Below, in pieces: positions 13,271 through 23,677 of a stretch of DNA of 64,000 nucleotides. Every line of letters begins with the position of its first letter. The stretch's first letter is position 1. The position numbers were made by a program, and so were the translations under genes. Location: positions 1,012,001 to 1,076,000 of the forward strand of contig CANUEZ040000167.1 in NCBI GenBank assembly GCA_948099385.1, written 5' to 3'. The notes under the pieces were generated by a model. That model ran no database searches and was not told where the DNA came from. It was given only the letters and a program-made list of their open reading frames with translations. This DNA is from Fasciola hepatica (Eukaryota; Platyhelminthes; Trematoda; Plagiorchiida; Fasciolidae).

Positions 13271-13775
13271 GTCCGAATAATCCTACAGGGCACATGAAGA
13301 ACAACACAAGGTGGCGAACAAGCTCATTTTCAGTGATTCGTAATCATGCCATTACATCATATTTTATATGAACAGTGTTAGGTGAACAAAACAGATATCA
13401 AGATAAGGCGATCAGTCAAAATTTAAGTGGATCGAGGGGATCAAAGATCACATGCGTGTCCTCGATCCGTCTCTGGACCGTGAATGGGTATCTGCGGTGT
13501 CATTAGTCGGATCAACGGATCTGTGGCTAGTTTGTGGGTAGCGGGTGGGCCAAGGAAGCCTTAGCGCTTGCACGAACTGTTTTTGTGGTCACAACGGGGG
13601 ATTGTAGAGACGAATGCACACCGCTTCCGCTGTGGTTAGAACATGTCACTTCAACAGTCCGCCTTATTTTGATTTCCGTTTTGTTTACCTAACACTGTTC
13701 ACATAAAATGCGGTGTGATGGCATGATTACGAATCACCGAAAACGAGCTTGTTTGCCACCTTGGTTGTTCTTGAT
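13271..13775. mobile_element. MITE with about 95-bp inverted arms
   Basis: Positions 13,297-13,392 and 13,678-13,772 are imperfect reverse complements of each other, including GTGATTCGTAATCATGCCAT and GAACAGTGTTAGGT. About 285 bp lie between them. The octamer TTTGATTC occurs at 13,263-13,270 and 13,776-13,783. The homologous NL1 3' region near 25,870 lacks this block, so it is an insertion. An 8-bp duplication suits hAT-type elements. The left end has an extra 26 bp before the arm, and the right end lacks the matching terminal bases. There is no transposase, so it is non-autonomous. Confidence 0.82.
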
Positions 13776-13931
13776 TTTGATTCATTTAAACTCTCCTCAG
13801 CTTTATTCCACTGTTGCTATGATGTCTTGATCTCTCTTTGAAGCTTGTGAATTTTCCATCTCATGAGGTGATATCGTAAACTATAATCATGCTAACATGC
13901 GTGCCTCTTAACCACGGTCCAGAAATATACC

Positions 13932-13949
13932 ATCATTATTATTATTATT
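13932..13949 (+). repeat. ATT microsatellite tail of NL1-a
   Basis: A short run of ATT units follows the family terminus GAAATATACCAT. The same arrangement closes the other NL1 3' ends in the window. It also forms the border with the next, minus-strand segment. Confidence 0.8.
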
Positions 13950-14769
13950 GCCAAAATTTATTAAAGGGAGCCAGGTCGCTTCATATCCTTAGTCGAAATA
14001 GAGTCACAGAAGTATCAAGCACCTTTGAGACCGACCCCTGGTAATTTGCAATGTCATTCCAGACTGCTATCGGACTTGGCCGACGAGGGCTTAGCCCCTG
14101 CTTCTAGCCCAGTCATCCGATGTGCTACATCCGACTGGCCAGTGCGAGAAAGTCTGGCACTATCCTATGAACATCTTAGCTGAAGGCCTAAAGTAGGCTC
14201 CGTTTGCACCATCTAAAGATCCGACGCTGACCACTAAAGCATTTGAGGTTGGAATCCTTGCAGTCGCCATCCACGACAGACGTCATTCTTCTTTATTCCT
14301 CGACTTTTGAATGTTCCTCAGAGAATATATTCACAAACAGTCAGGGGAGTGCAGACTGTGTTCTGGGCGGTACGATATCTCCAAGAAAGCTGATTAGATA
14401 AAAATCGCAACCTTCGCGGACCACCAAGGGCGGCAAGCTCTAATCGTCCCGAATTAACCAGCTGCCTCGTCTGCAGTGGCCGTGAAGCGTCGGTGGAGCA
14501 TTGCTTTCGCTGCGCATAACCACGACGTCTTAAGTCATCCCGGTGGAGCATTTACGAACTCTTATTTCCTGCCAAGGTTTTCATAACCCGCAAAAGCCGA
14601 ACGGCGTAGCTTCCTGTCATCGGCGGCTCCAATGTGGCCGCCTAGGCACCAAAACTCACTGAAGTTTAAGACTTGTCGACGGTTTCCGAAGCCGGAAAAG
14701 ATGACGAACAGGAGATGGACAAAGTTGCCTGTATTTTTTCATGAAAGAGGGGCTCTGTGGTGTTCAGCT
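13950..14769 (-). other. unassigned segment, ATT-tailed on the minus strand
   Basis: Read on the minus strand, this 0.8 kb ends in TTTGGCAATAATAATAAT, so the microsatellite is shared tail to tail with NL1-a. The terminus differs from the NL1 one. The stretch lies where the 3' end of NL1-b would be expected. I could not identify NL1 RT sequence in it. It could be a different non-LTR 3' end or a diverged NL1-b tail. Confidence 0.4.
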
Positions 14770-17059
14770 TCAGGCAGTACTGCGTCTTGGAAACCGGTTC
14801 TCACTCCTTTCCCTCCGGCATTTGTAAGTGAGCAAAATACACCCATCGGCGGAGAATTTCATCGTCCAGGTTGATCGCCGTTCATCTAGGGCTGCTAAGT
14901 CAGCCGAGATTTTAGGGATATCAATACCGAGGTTGCTAGGTGAAACAGTGTAAACTATTTTAATGTCGTCCGCGAATAAAAACGGCGTGCCAATAAGTGT
15001 TGTCGGGAATATATCATTTATGTATAGGAGGAAAAGAAAGGGGCCCAAAAAGCTGCCCTGAATAACACCTATAGTAACAGTCCTAGGGTTAGAGGTGTGC
15101 TCACTAATCAAGGCAGCCTGAGAAAGATGAGATATGTAAGATGGAAACCAAGAAAGCGGCGGATAGAAGATGCCAGATGATCGTAGCTTTGGTAAATGAT
15201 GGGGGTGAGGTTCACGACCAAGTGTTTTACATAAATCAAGATGAAGAACAACAAAAGATTCTTTCCTTTCAGCAGAGCCGGTGACGAGATTCATAAAATC
15301 ATACTGGCAGGTCACGCAGGACCATGAAAGGAGGAATACATGTTGATTGTGATTAGTAAGGTTCATGCTTAATAAATAGTTAATAATGTGAACTTTAACT
15401 GTTTTTTCCATTATTCTGGATAAAATGGGGGTATGGTTTATAGAGCTATAATTGGATACCTCATGTAGAGGTCCCTCTGTACGAATGGGAACGATCAATT
15501 AGCAGGTACGGTACTACTATTAAGTGAAAGGGTGAAAAGGTTAGGCAGCAACAGGGGGAGATCCGGTCCACCCTTGACAAGAACAACTGGTGGTAGGCCA
15601 TCGGGGCCTAATCGAGGGGAGGGTTTACAGTTGGATAGTGGCTTAGAAATACTCCCAGAATCGAAGGTTATCGCAGAAAGGACGGAGCCAGTAAGTGGTA
15701 AATATGGGAGAGGGGCGACGACAGCAGCTGAAGCCATGGCTGAAGCAAAGAATGCATTGAAGGCTTCGGCTATACAAGTTGGGGAGGTGATAAATGAGTC
15801 AATATCCAGAATCGGAAGTCAGAAGTCGGCCCTAATATCAACCTTTCTAGGCTTAGGCAACATAGAAAGATGTTGCGACTTGTTGGGATGACTCAATGCC
15901 TTATCTTCTTGGTCGCGTATTATCTTGTCGTTTATTAAGTTTGGAAAGGTGGTTTAAACGAATAAAAATTGAAAACTCGTTGGAATTATGTAGTTGTTTG
16001 AGAAGTTTAGGATACTTCTTGTGCAGTGGCGAGACGGGGATCTTTTTTTAGGTACAGCCTGGGAAGCGTTAGACACTTTTTCAGACAGTCGGAGAAGAAG
16101 TAGAAAATATCCGCAGCAAGCTGAGGGTCATGGGTGAGGAAATACTCACCCAAGTGTTTCTAGCCAATAGGCGTGAATGGCAAGGCCCAATTTCCGCATG
16201 GGAATGTATTGTTGGAATGATGTGCGGGATTAGATGGGCCTCTAAGAGGCAGGTGGCAGACAACCATTTTATGATCACAACCGCGGAAATTTTGTGTTAC
16301 GGACACGTCGATGAAAGGCGTGTTATGAGTAAATACCAGATCTGGTATGTCTCCGCTTCTGGTAGGTCCGGCAACACGTTGTGTCCAGCCACCATGACGA
16401 ATACTAATGATCAGGCCCATAAGGTTGGGAGGAGCCGAGAAGATAGACGAAAAAATTTGAGGGGATTAAAGTCACCCGCAATGAGCTTGGTTCCAGAAGG
16501 AAGGAAAGAGAGGCATTTGAAAGACCTAATGAGAAGTGGAAACAAGGAACTGGGGGAATTCAGCGAGCGATACACGCAGCCAATATAAAGAACAGTGCTC
16601 TGGAGGTTGATAGTGAACCAGAGAGAATCGAGAATAGAATCTAGAGCCGTATGTAAAAGAGGGATCATGGTGTAGACGTCCTTCACATAGGCTAGGCACC
16701 CACCACCACCCTGGTTCGGTCTGTTGGTCCTTAGAAGACTGTACCCTACCAAAGCCGTCTGATTACTGGGAGTGCTCTCAGGCAGCAAGGATTCCGTTAT
16801 TAGGATAACGTGGTGATTACTTGAGAGGACAATTATTTTTAGGTGCGGGAGTTTGCCAATAATAGAACGCAAGTCGAACAAGGCCCAAGATATACCATCT
16901 GTGGGAAGAGATAGAGATCAGGGTCGGAGGGGAATATGTTGATGTTGAGGCCAGTAGAGGTTCAGATGGGGTGGCTTCCAGCCAAGCTGCAGTGAATGTT
17001 GCAGTGAGAGGGACCGCTGAGGGGTAGAACAACTGGGCAACTGGGAAACGTCGGAGCAA
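14770..17059 (-). pseudogene. NL1-b ORF2 (endonuclease-RT), truncated and broken
   Basis: The endonuclease part reads from about 16,881 with DLRSIIGKLPHL (the family NARSIVNK region), ITESLLPES, GCVYRSLN and IAGDFNPLK. The RT begins near 15,650 (LGPDGLPPVVL), continues with YSSINHTPILSRIMEK, GVIQGSFLGPFLFLLYINDI (motif B) and LFADDIKIVY (motif C, about 14,950). In motif A the usual D-x-x-KAFD is LDLCKTLGR, so the conserved KAFD core is altered. The C-terminal half after motif C is absent. Several stops and frameshifts, such as those near 15,495 and 16,411, make it non-functional. Confidence 0.88.
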
Positions 17060-17069
17060 AGGGGAAAAC

Positions 17070-18735
17070 CTGGGGGATTTGGCGGGTCCATATCAGAAAA
17101 GGGTGATTATGAGCGGTTGAGAAACACCGGCAGGTGGGAATTGAGGGCGGGGTTGAAAAAGTATGAGGAATAGGGACGTATGGTAACACATTAGGCTGCT
17201 CGTTACGGGATGGGTAAAGCAAGTTGGGTGGAACACCAACTATGGAGCTGTTAATATCGACGCAGTGGAGACAGTCGTCAGGTGAGGAGTACAAAGTGAG
17301 GCAAAGTTAACGGTGTGCGGTATTGGCAGGCTGTGAACGCGGAGAATTTGTAGGGGCCACCGATATATAGAAGCAAGGGATATTTTTTAAGTTTGAAACC
17401 GGATTCGGCAATTTAAGGCGACCTGTTTTAAGAGGAGACGGTTGAATGAAGGAGGGGTTTGTGAGAAGGGTGGGGAGACCGTAACAGTTATTCCGACTGT
17501 GAGCAAAGCGTAGCCAATTCAAAACGAATCTCAGAACCAGAACAAGGTTGATTCGTAGTTTCTACGATGCTGGATTAACAAGCTATACGCTTATAAATAT
17601 GTACAAACCTCAACTGTACGGCCGCAACGTCTAACAACGAGGACCAGAGTGCAACAAATGCCAATGTCAGGCAACACCGTCACGGCGGTCCAAGTTCGAA
17701 TCAAAATTATGCCACTTCACGTGAGCAAAACACAAACAAATGTTGAATTGTAGTGATTGATGCATGTTGTACCTGTTCCAAGGTCAATAAAATAGACAGC
17801 ATAGTCTCAACAATAAAAGCATATGACAATGGCTAGGGAGGATTCCCACGCATGTGCGTTACAAAGACTGGTAGACCTGTTCCTCTGGACGGCGAATAGT
17901 TTATCACCGGCGGATACAGAGATCGAATTAGAGTTGAGGGTGTACCCAACAGGCGGCGAAGTGGGAGAGCGAGGTAATGGTTGGCGTCTTCTGCTGGGCC
18001 AGTAATGGGATCGTATTTTAAGTAGTTTAGCGCGGGAGCAGATGAGGAGGCAGCGGGTTGTTGTGAAGAAGCGGAAGGCGTGTGTGAAGATAGAGCGGTG
18101 GAGACTCCAGAAGAAGCGATGGACCGATCAGCCGTCTGTGTCGAAGTCTCAGGACTATCAGGCGTCTTCCCAGTGGAAAAAGTCAAGAGAGATCTAGCAA
18201 CTTCCCTTTGAGGAGGGGTTTTATATTCGGCCAATGTGTTTTTATAGGGGAATTATAAGCTACAGTTTACTAATTTCAGTGAACTCCTTTGCAGATAGAT
18301 CATCTACAAATCGCATGAGGATTAGACAGTTGAAAAGCTAAAAGCGCTTACGCAGCTTTGATATTTGACAAGGAAGGTGGGCCATACCACATGCACTCAA
18401 CAATGTATGCTTGGCATGCTCAATGGGTATTCTTTCTGGGACATTAAACACTACTGCTTTACGAGAGTTCCCAACTCTAATGAGAACTTCGGAAGCAACA
18501 GAGTCAACAAAGCGGCCGCCGCTGTCAGTTTTTTTAAGGTAAAATGTTCGATGCTTTCAGTGGTGCACAGTAAAGGGCGAGTTTAGATACCGTATTTTCC
18601 AACTTCATGAGCGGAGACTATTCAAATGAGATGCTTTGGTCTAAAACAGCCGTTATTTCCGTCGTCAGGCCTACAAAGTCACGGAGGTCTACCAAGCTTT
18701 GTTTAAAGGCCCTAGGGAGTTTGAATAATCCTATT
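17070..18735 (-). pseudogene. NL1-b ORF1, broken
   Basis: The best-preserved block is at about 18,345-18,530. The minus strand gives GRFVDSVASEVLIRVGNSRK followed by AVVFNVPERIP, matching residues 98-128 of the intact ORF1. Next comes KTPPQREVARS at about 18,200, the KTPLQREFARS equivalent, and then a serine/proline-rich stretch. The proline-rich C-terminal part reaches about 17,070 (PYVPIPHTF). Frame changes separate these blocks. Upstream of 18,735 I can no longer follow the protein. Confidence 0.8.
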
Positions 18736-18949
18736 TTTCCTAGTAAACAGAGTATGAGTGAATTAGGTATTATTGGAAGTCTTCTTTACTACAAGTGGCA
18801 TTTTGAAATATCAAAAGGAACAATAACGGCAAGTGAAGCTTGGTTAGAATTTACCACTGAGAAAAAATTCCCTGAATTTCCCTGGGTTACTGGACTGCCC
18901 TAGGAGGCTGTAATTTTTAGTATTTCCCGAGATAGCTGAATGAAAACTA
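18736..18949. other. short unassigned spacer
   Basis: This lies between the readable start of NL1-b ORF1 and the first BP-C-like integrase codons. A 98-codon plus-strand frame crosses it (18,607-18,903). It overlaps NL1-b ORF1 in antisense and has no recognisable domain. Confidence 0.35.
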
Positions 18950-19500
18950 TATTGATAACAGAATGCAACACGACCTGGTGTAGCGCACTCCAGGATCTGC
19001 CAGCACCACGCTCAATGACCTACGTATCCCGAGAGCGAACTCTCGAGATATTCCGACGAATTCGTTGCGAGGTTGAATGGTTCGTCAGTCGAGGCATGCA
19101 AACTACCTCACGTCCGAGTTTTGGAGTCTACGGGCCAGGAAATATCTTCCACTATTAATACAGCTGCAGAAAAGGACAACTCGAGAGCGCGGCTTCAGAT
19201 CGGGTGATGTAGTGCTACTAGTTTCGGAGGCTTCGCCGTGTGGCCAATCACAGGAAGCTTCTCAGCTTTGGATGATGGCTTGGTGCAAACGGCAACAGTG
19301 CGAACTAATGAAGGATTAGTGCTCCGTGATATTAGAAAGATTTGTCTTATTGAGGGCGAACCGGACACTGATGGTGTAAGTTCAGAGGCCAACCCTCCCC
19401 AAGTGGAAGGCGGGTCTTCGGATCTGCCGAAACGGGAGGGACCACTGAGGGTTGACCCACTTGACCGACTGGGAGCTGCTATTGACGGTGATAAGTTTTA
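18950..19500 (+). pseudogene. BP-C2 integrase C-terminal domain, fragment
   Basis: The C-terminal region of BEL/Pao integrases (DUF5641-like) is recognisable from RSGDVVLLVSEA at 19,196, with upstream pieces such as ALQDLPA and YLPLLIQLQKR. The last 65 residues (TNEGLVLRDIRKICLIEG to GAAIDGDKF, ending at 19,501) appear identical to those of BP-C at 27,758-28,060. A frame change near 19,250 separates the two readable parts. The catalytic core is not present. Confidence 0.85.
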
Positions 19501-19567
19501 GGTATTGGGGAACCGTAGGGCGAGCCGATGCATGAGGCCGACCACACCTAGCGGTGCACGGGAAAAC

Positions 19568-19590
19568 TCCGGGTCGGATTTTGAGGCCGG
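19568..19590 (+). promoter_or_regulatory. purine-rich motif before the BP-C2 3' LTR
   Basis: GGATTTTGAGGCCGG lies directly before the LTR start TGTAAAGG. All four BEL/Pao 3' LTRs in the window are preceded by GGATTTTGG-like sequence, as expected of a polypurine-tract primer site for plus-strand DNA synthesis. Confidence 0.6.
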
Positions 19591-20016
19591 TGTAAAGGAG
19601 TTCAAGAAACCCTGTTCCACTCACCAGCGTCCATATGAAAAACAACCTTTTTCTTTTGTATGAACTATCTTTGCCGGTATTCCGATTGTTCGTCTTATTT
19701 CTCTAAATGCTTGTCACGAACCGGACCCTCCCTGTTGCCTCGAGCGTGAGTCGCCCAGCCTGAACTTCACTGTGACTCTATTTGGTAATTTCATCTTCTG
19801 CTTCTAATCTTTTGCTGTAATTCAGCCGCAGTTGTTGATTTGTTGTTCAATTTGGAGAGCAAGAGCCCAGAAGGAACATTATTGAGGTTTGATTATTGCA
19901 AAATTGCCTGATGTGTTGTATGTGGTGCAATAACTCTTTGGAATTGACCTTGTTCTTAATCGTGTCGATATTGGTTGCTACGCAGCTCCCGAACGTTCCA
20001 GCAAATGGACCTTACA
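19591..20016 (+). repeat. BP-C2 3' LTR (426 bp)
   Basis: It starts TGTAAAGGAGTTC and ends CTTACA. It aligns over its full length with the reverse complement of the BP-C LTRs at 27,244-27,667 and 36,219-36,642, but with many substitutions (roughly a fifth of positions by eye). Confidence 0.82.
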
Positions 20017-20454
20017 GAGGGTGAAGATAAGCAGTAAAAGCCTTATACAGGGTTTCGAATGGGTTCGCAGGTTTATAGTTGTATGTTATGGGTTTGAGGC
20101 TAGTGCTTCAACTGCCTGGAGAACGTGAGTTTAAAGATCTTGTTAGGCCTTCAGCCTTTAGAAAAAGGTTGAGAATGGCTCTTTCTTGACGAGTAATCCG
20201 TAGTCCTTTGGAACACTTGCACGTTTTGACAGTTATCTCCGGCGAAAAATATGGAAAATCCCATGGACTTTGAATGGATGCTACTGAGACCAAGACCTTT
20301 AGGTCTATCTTTAATTTTCCGGGCGATTTTGGGAGACTGCAAGCAAAGGTAGAGGCAAGCTTGGACACACTCAAGAAGAATGTTATATAGAAATTAGACG
20401 GCTAATTGAGAGTCAGCCGTCAGAAAACCTTGGGCCACTTTGACGAAAGAATAA

Positions 20455-21110
20455 ACGAAAGAACTTGACCTCAGTTTTTGATTCAGGACTACATAGAGGA
20501 GGCCAGGGTTGGCTGGATACTGGCAGGGCTCAGCAGAGTGCAGGAGACCATTCTGTTGTCACAGCCAGGAAAACGACGTAGTATATGAGTTTCAGCTGCA
20601 GTCAATCCAAAGGAGAAAAGGAATTTGAGTAATTTGCCTCTTGTAGGCGATATGAAAGCTTGGCACACAGACCCAGGAGTATACAGGAGATGAAGAGCAT
20701 CAAATGAGGAGGGCCGATGTGTGACGATCGGCAGATTTGTGAGAAATTGAAGTCCCCTGCAATAATTCTATGACATGAGGTATGGCCTGAGGCAAATTGG
20801 AAGGCACTGATGTAGGCCCTGATACTACGTGTATCACAGCCAGGAGGACTATACATGCAACTTGGTAAGCAGCCATTTCTATTCCAATCCAAGGACAGCC
20901 ATAATGTGTCCATGAGCTGGCCAGAGGTAGGATGGGGTATAGCGGATGTATGGATGGTATGCGGAATGTGTGCTAGACACCCTCCACCCCTTCGCAAAAG
21001 CCTAGAGTAGGTTTGATATCAGAGGATACAGTTGTTATTGGTAGGTGTGTACTCCAAGAGCCGAGCATCTGTCACTAAAGTAATATCTGGGTTAGAGCAC
21101 GTCACTATGA
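20455..21110 (-). pseudogene. NL1-c ORF2 endonuclease fragment
   Basis: The minus-strand translation shows DITLVTDARLLEYTP (ITETWL region, altered to VTDARL) and RRGGGCLAH, matching the RRGGGCL motif of NL1-a. It continues with a decayed YRPP site (MYSPPGCD) and RIIAGDFNFSQICRSS, the GDFN catalytic motif. The active-site glutamate of the ETWL motif is lost. Frames change after about 20,602. No function is expected. Confidence 0.75.
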
Positions 21111-21149
21111 GCCTCGGTTAATTACTTTCGTGTGTAGGAGAGCGCACAA

Positions 21150-22060
21150 TAATAAGCAGAAAGCAGAAGGAGTTGTTGGGTAGTAACCTTGGTTTCGCTA
21201 GCTGCGCTTCGAATGGGGAGGCTATTGGCAGGGTGAATAAGATGGTGGTGAGACGCAAGTAACATTGTGGGTAGAATTTGTAGAAGCGACAGACAACTCA
21301 CAAGGCTCCACGGCGTGAGTCTAATGGGGCGGAAAGATGGTGAAGGGGCGGAAGACGGAGGAGGCCTTGGTATGTAAAATCAGTTGTCATGTTTTGCGGT
21401 GGGATCAGAATATAACGTAGAAGGGTGAAAGAGCAAACGGGGATAAAGGAGGAGCGGAGTAAAAGGACCAGCCATGAGCTGAGCTGAAGGCCATGCCTGG
21501 CCCCTGATGTTAAATATCTAGCCGTTTCGTAGATGGAATTTTCAAGAAGACATTGTTCGCGCCACCGAAGCTGAACGGAAAGCTCCCTCGCACTGTCCAG
21601 TGATCTATCTTCCTGCTCACAGGCAATACCAGAAGGTAAAAGCAGTCAAGACCAGTATCCTGGACTCTTTCGCGTCCTGCAGCGGTCCATCCTCCGGCCC
21701 ACCTGTAACATCAGGTGGAAGATAATGTCAATATTTGTATTTTGATTCTTCTCTCTTCTCCCTTTTGCCCCAGTATCCGGTGCACTATCTGGTAGCCCAC
21801 CAGCAACATTCAAACGAAAAGGTAATCCCAAGATCAGGGGACGTTTGAGCTTCAACCTTGTCCGCTTGCGCTGTATCAAGACTCCAAGATGTGCCAGTGC
21901 TGTTTTAGCGGTTGGCAACTACGCTGGTGGCTCGCGCTAGGTGATATGGGTACGGTGGAGCCCAAGACGGTGGTGGAATAGTTAGTGAAGTATTCGTGAT
22001 AAGGTGCAGCCTCTGTGGACACGATGATGGAGGCGTCTGAGTTGCTGGAGGTGACATGAC
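21150..22060 (-). pseudogene. NL1-c ORF1 remnant, proline-rich part
   Basis: The minus strand is rich in proline, serine and threonine codons (PPNTRPPNRVMSPPATQTPP near 22,050, PPPSWAPPYPYH near 21,960). This resembles the C-terminal third of NL1 ORF1. The conserved RNA-binding core is absent. It is assigned mainly by position before the endonuclease remnant and by composition, so confidence is modest. Confidence 0.5.
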
Positions 22061-22257
22061 TCGGTTGGGTGGACGGGTATTTGGGGGTTAGAATAAATGC
22101 GCGGACGGGCTAGAGCCAGCAGCTGCGAAGCTATCCAGCCGGTAATGCCGTGATGGAAAATGTTGATGAGTCTTGAACTCCTGAAGCACTACACGGGTTT
22201 GAGGCTTTTAACCCAATCGTCCCGGTTCTCGAGGAGCTCTCTAATCTCCTGCCGGAT

Positions 22258-23677
22258 TCACCTAGCTGATACCAGAGTAAAAAATGGCGGGGGGTGAGGG
22301 CGGCAACAGAAACAAAATACACATAACATCGTACGGTGTCTCACTGTGGACAGTGCCTTAAGCGGAATGGGGGTGCGACATTCATGAAAATATAGCGGAA
22401 TGGAAATGCAATAAAAGACATCTATTTCACTGTTTTCTGGACCAGGGAATACTTTGAGAGACCCAGGTAGAGATCCAGCCTTTTCCTGAAGAAAGTTTCG
22501 TTCTGCGAAAGAACAATATCTCCCGGAAGTGCATTCCACAGAGTAATAACCCTGTAGATAAAAAACTTAATCCCTACTGAAGTGCTTGGCTTCGGTTTGA
22601 AAACCTTTCTGCTGTGACCACGGAGAGAAGAGGCTGGTCAGACGGAGAAGAAGCAATCGTTATGATCTGATTCAAAAAGATGGAACATCAAAAACAGATC
22701 ACCTCCTACGCGTCCTAAGTCAAGGGGATAGAGGTTAAGGAGTGAGGGGTGGATGGGATAATGTAGGTGGGATAAACCTCGTACCGCTTTGGTGGAGGCC
22801 CTCTGAACTCTTTCTGGGATGTCACGGTCTAGGACAAGGCCAAAGTGCACTATCTGACTGTCGTACACCAGCAGAGGTCGGATATACGTGCCGAAAATTA
22901 AGGGGAAATCATCCTTAAATATGCGCGGGAAGGACCTTCGAATCATGTTTAGGACTCGAAAGGCAGACTTGCTCGCAAGTTGGTGATGATGAAGGAAGGA
23001 CAAGTTACAATCTAACCAGAAACCAAACAACTTTTGTTGGTCAACCTTAAGCAGTGTGATTACTTCTTTCATGGAAAACGTATGACCAGTCTCTCTGCTT
23101 AAACACATGCTCACTCTCTTGTCATCATAAACTGTGACGTTCCAATCCTCGGACCAGCTTCTTGTCTCATTACCTGCCACTTGCAGGTTTTCAACGCCTG
23201 AACTCCAGAGCGTTACATCGTCCGCGTACTTGGTAATGTTCGCAGGAAGGGCTGTCGGAAGATCGAGTATATAAGTCAAGAAAAGAAGGGGACATAAGAC
23301 AGACTCTTGTGGGACCCCGGTTGATACTGCGGACAGTTGAGGCAAAACATTCCTCGCCTTAACCACAAGGGTGCATTCGGTAAGGGGGCTGCAAAAGGTG
23401 GCCAACATGAAGCCTGCTATCCCATATGTTTTGCAGATTACAAGGAAGAGGGGCACGGGGCACTGTGTCGGAGGCCTTAGTAAAATTGATGAATACAGCT
23501 TGTGAGAGCTGGCCATTATCGTAGGGTCTAGTCGGAGTATTTGTGCAAGTAAGCATACTGGTGAGGCATGGCCTGCCAGGAAGAAACCCATGTGGAAACG
23601 GGGAGAGGGTCTTATTTCTACGCGGATGAGAGAGAGCCGCACTCTTGATAATTCGCTCGAAACATTTGCTGGAAACC
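22258..23677 (-). pseudogene. NL2 ORF2, RT palm to C-terminus
   Basis: This is the catalytic and C-terminal part of the NL2 reverse transcriptase. It starts at KCFERIIKSAALSHPRR, then shows HGFLPGRPCLTSML, motif A as AVFINFTKASDTVP, motif B as STGVPQESVLCPLLF, motif C as KYADDVTLW (about 23,220), and a C-terminal arm. The terminal segment resembles the usual end of these enzymes (YRVITLWNALPGDIV, about 22,520). Two frames overlap at 23,359-23,642, marking a frameshift before motif B. A stop at about 22,638 precedes the last segment. The YADD box is kept, but the copy is broken. Confidence 0.85.

Larger units (their letters stand above)
10291..13930 (+). other. NL1-a long 3' non-coding region
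   Basis: No coding frame is recognisable. From about 12,660 onward the sequence clearly matches 25,300-26,020, as in the shared blocks TTGCCTTATT and ACATACTACT/GCACACTAACT in the same order. Both end in a terminal GAAATATACCAT followed by ATT repeats. The same terminal sequence is found at 31,188-31,242 and, on the minus strand, at 44,923, 55,661 and 62,614. This region holds a 100-bp tandem duplication and a MITE, annotated separately. Confidence 0.7.
4921..13949 (+). mobile_element. NL1-a, degraded full-structure non-LTR retrotransposon
   Basis: This is a decayed copy of the family represented intact at 44,922-52,860. In order it holds ORF1 (from 4,921), ORF2 (7,529-10,290) and a long non-coding 3' region ending in an ATT microsatellite at 13,932-13,949. 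Two later insertions sit inside it: 693 bp at 5,512-6,204 and a MITE at 13,271-13,775. Stops and frameshifts are frequent, so it is inactive. The order of parts is the same as in the intact copy, which supports treating the 3' region and ATT tail as part of the element. The 5' UTR limit is unknown. Confidence 0.85.
14770..18735 (-). mobile_element. NL1-b, degraded non-LTR retrotransposon
   Basis: On the minus strand ORF1 remnants (18,735 down to about 17,070) precede ORF2 remnants (about 17,060 to 14,770). The RT stops being recognisable just after motif C and the following helix, near 14,800. The thumb and C-terminal arm are missing. Frame breaks are common. The copy is inactive. Confidence 0.85.
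18950..20016 (+). mobile_element. BP-C2, 3' end of a BEL/Pao element
   Basis: This plus-strand fragment holds the C-terminal end of the integrase, the purine-rich motif and a complete 3' LTR of the BP-C family. Everything upstream of the integrase tail is missing. The 5' border abuts NL1-b sequence. The part before the LTR is nearly identical to BP-C while the LTR is clearly diverged (see findings). Confidence 0.85.
20017..22070 (-). mobile_element. NL1-c, degraded 5' part of a non-LTR element
   Basis: The minus strand carries proline-rich ORF1 remains (about 22,060 to 21,150) and then the endonuclease half of ORF2 (about 21,110 to 20,455). No RT palm is seen. The stretch 20,017-20,454 has no clean frame and may be the decayed endonuclease-RT linker. 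NL2 3' sequence adjoins at about 22,080. Whether NL1-c entered NL2 or the reverse is not clear. Confidence 0.65.

Noticed and set aside
18607..18903. 98-codon plus-strand frame
   Set aside because: It overlaps NL1-b ORF1 on the other strand, shows no family motif, and has no conserved counterpart in other copies.
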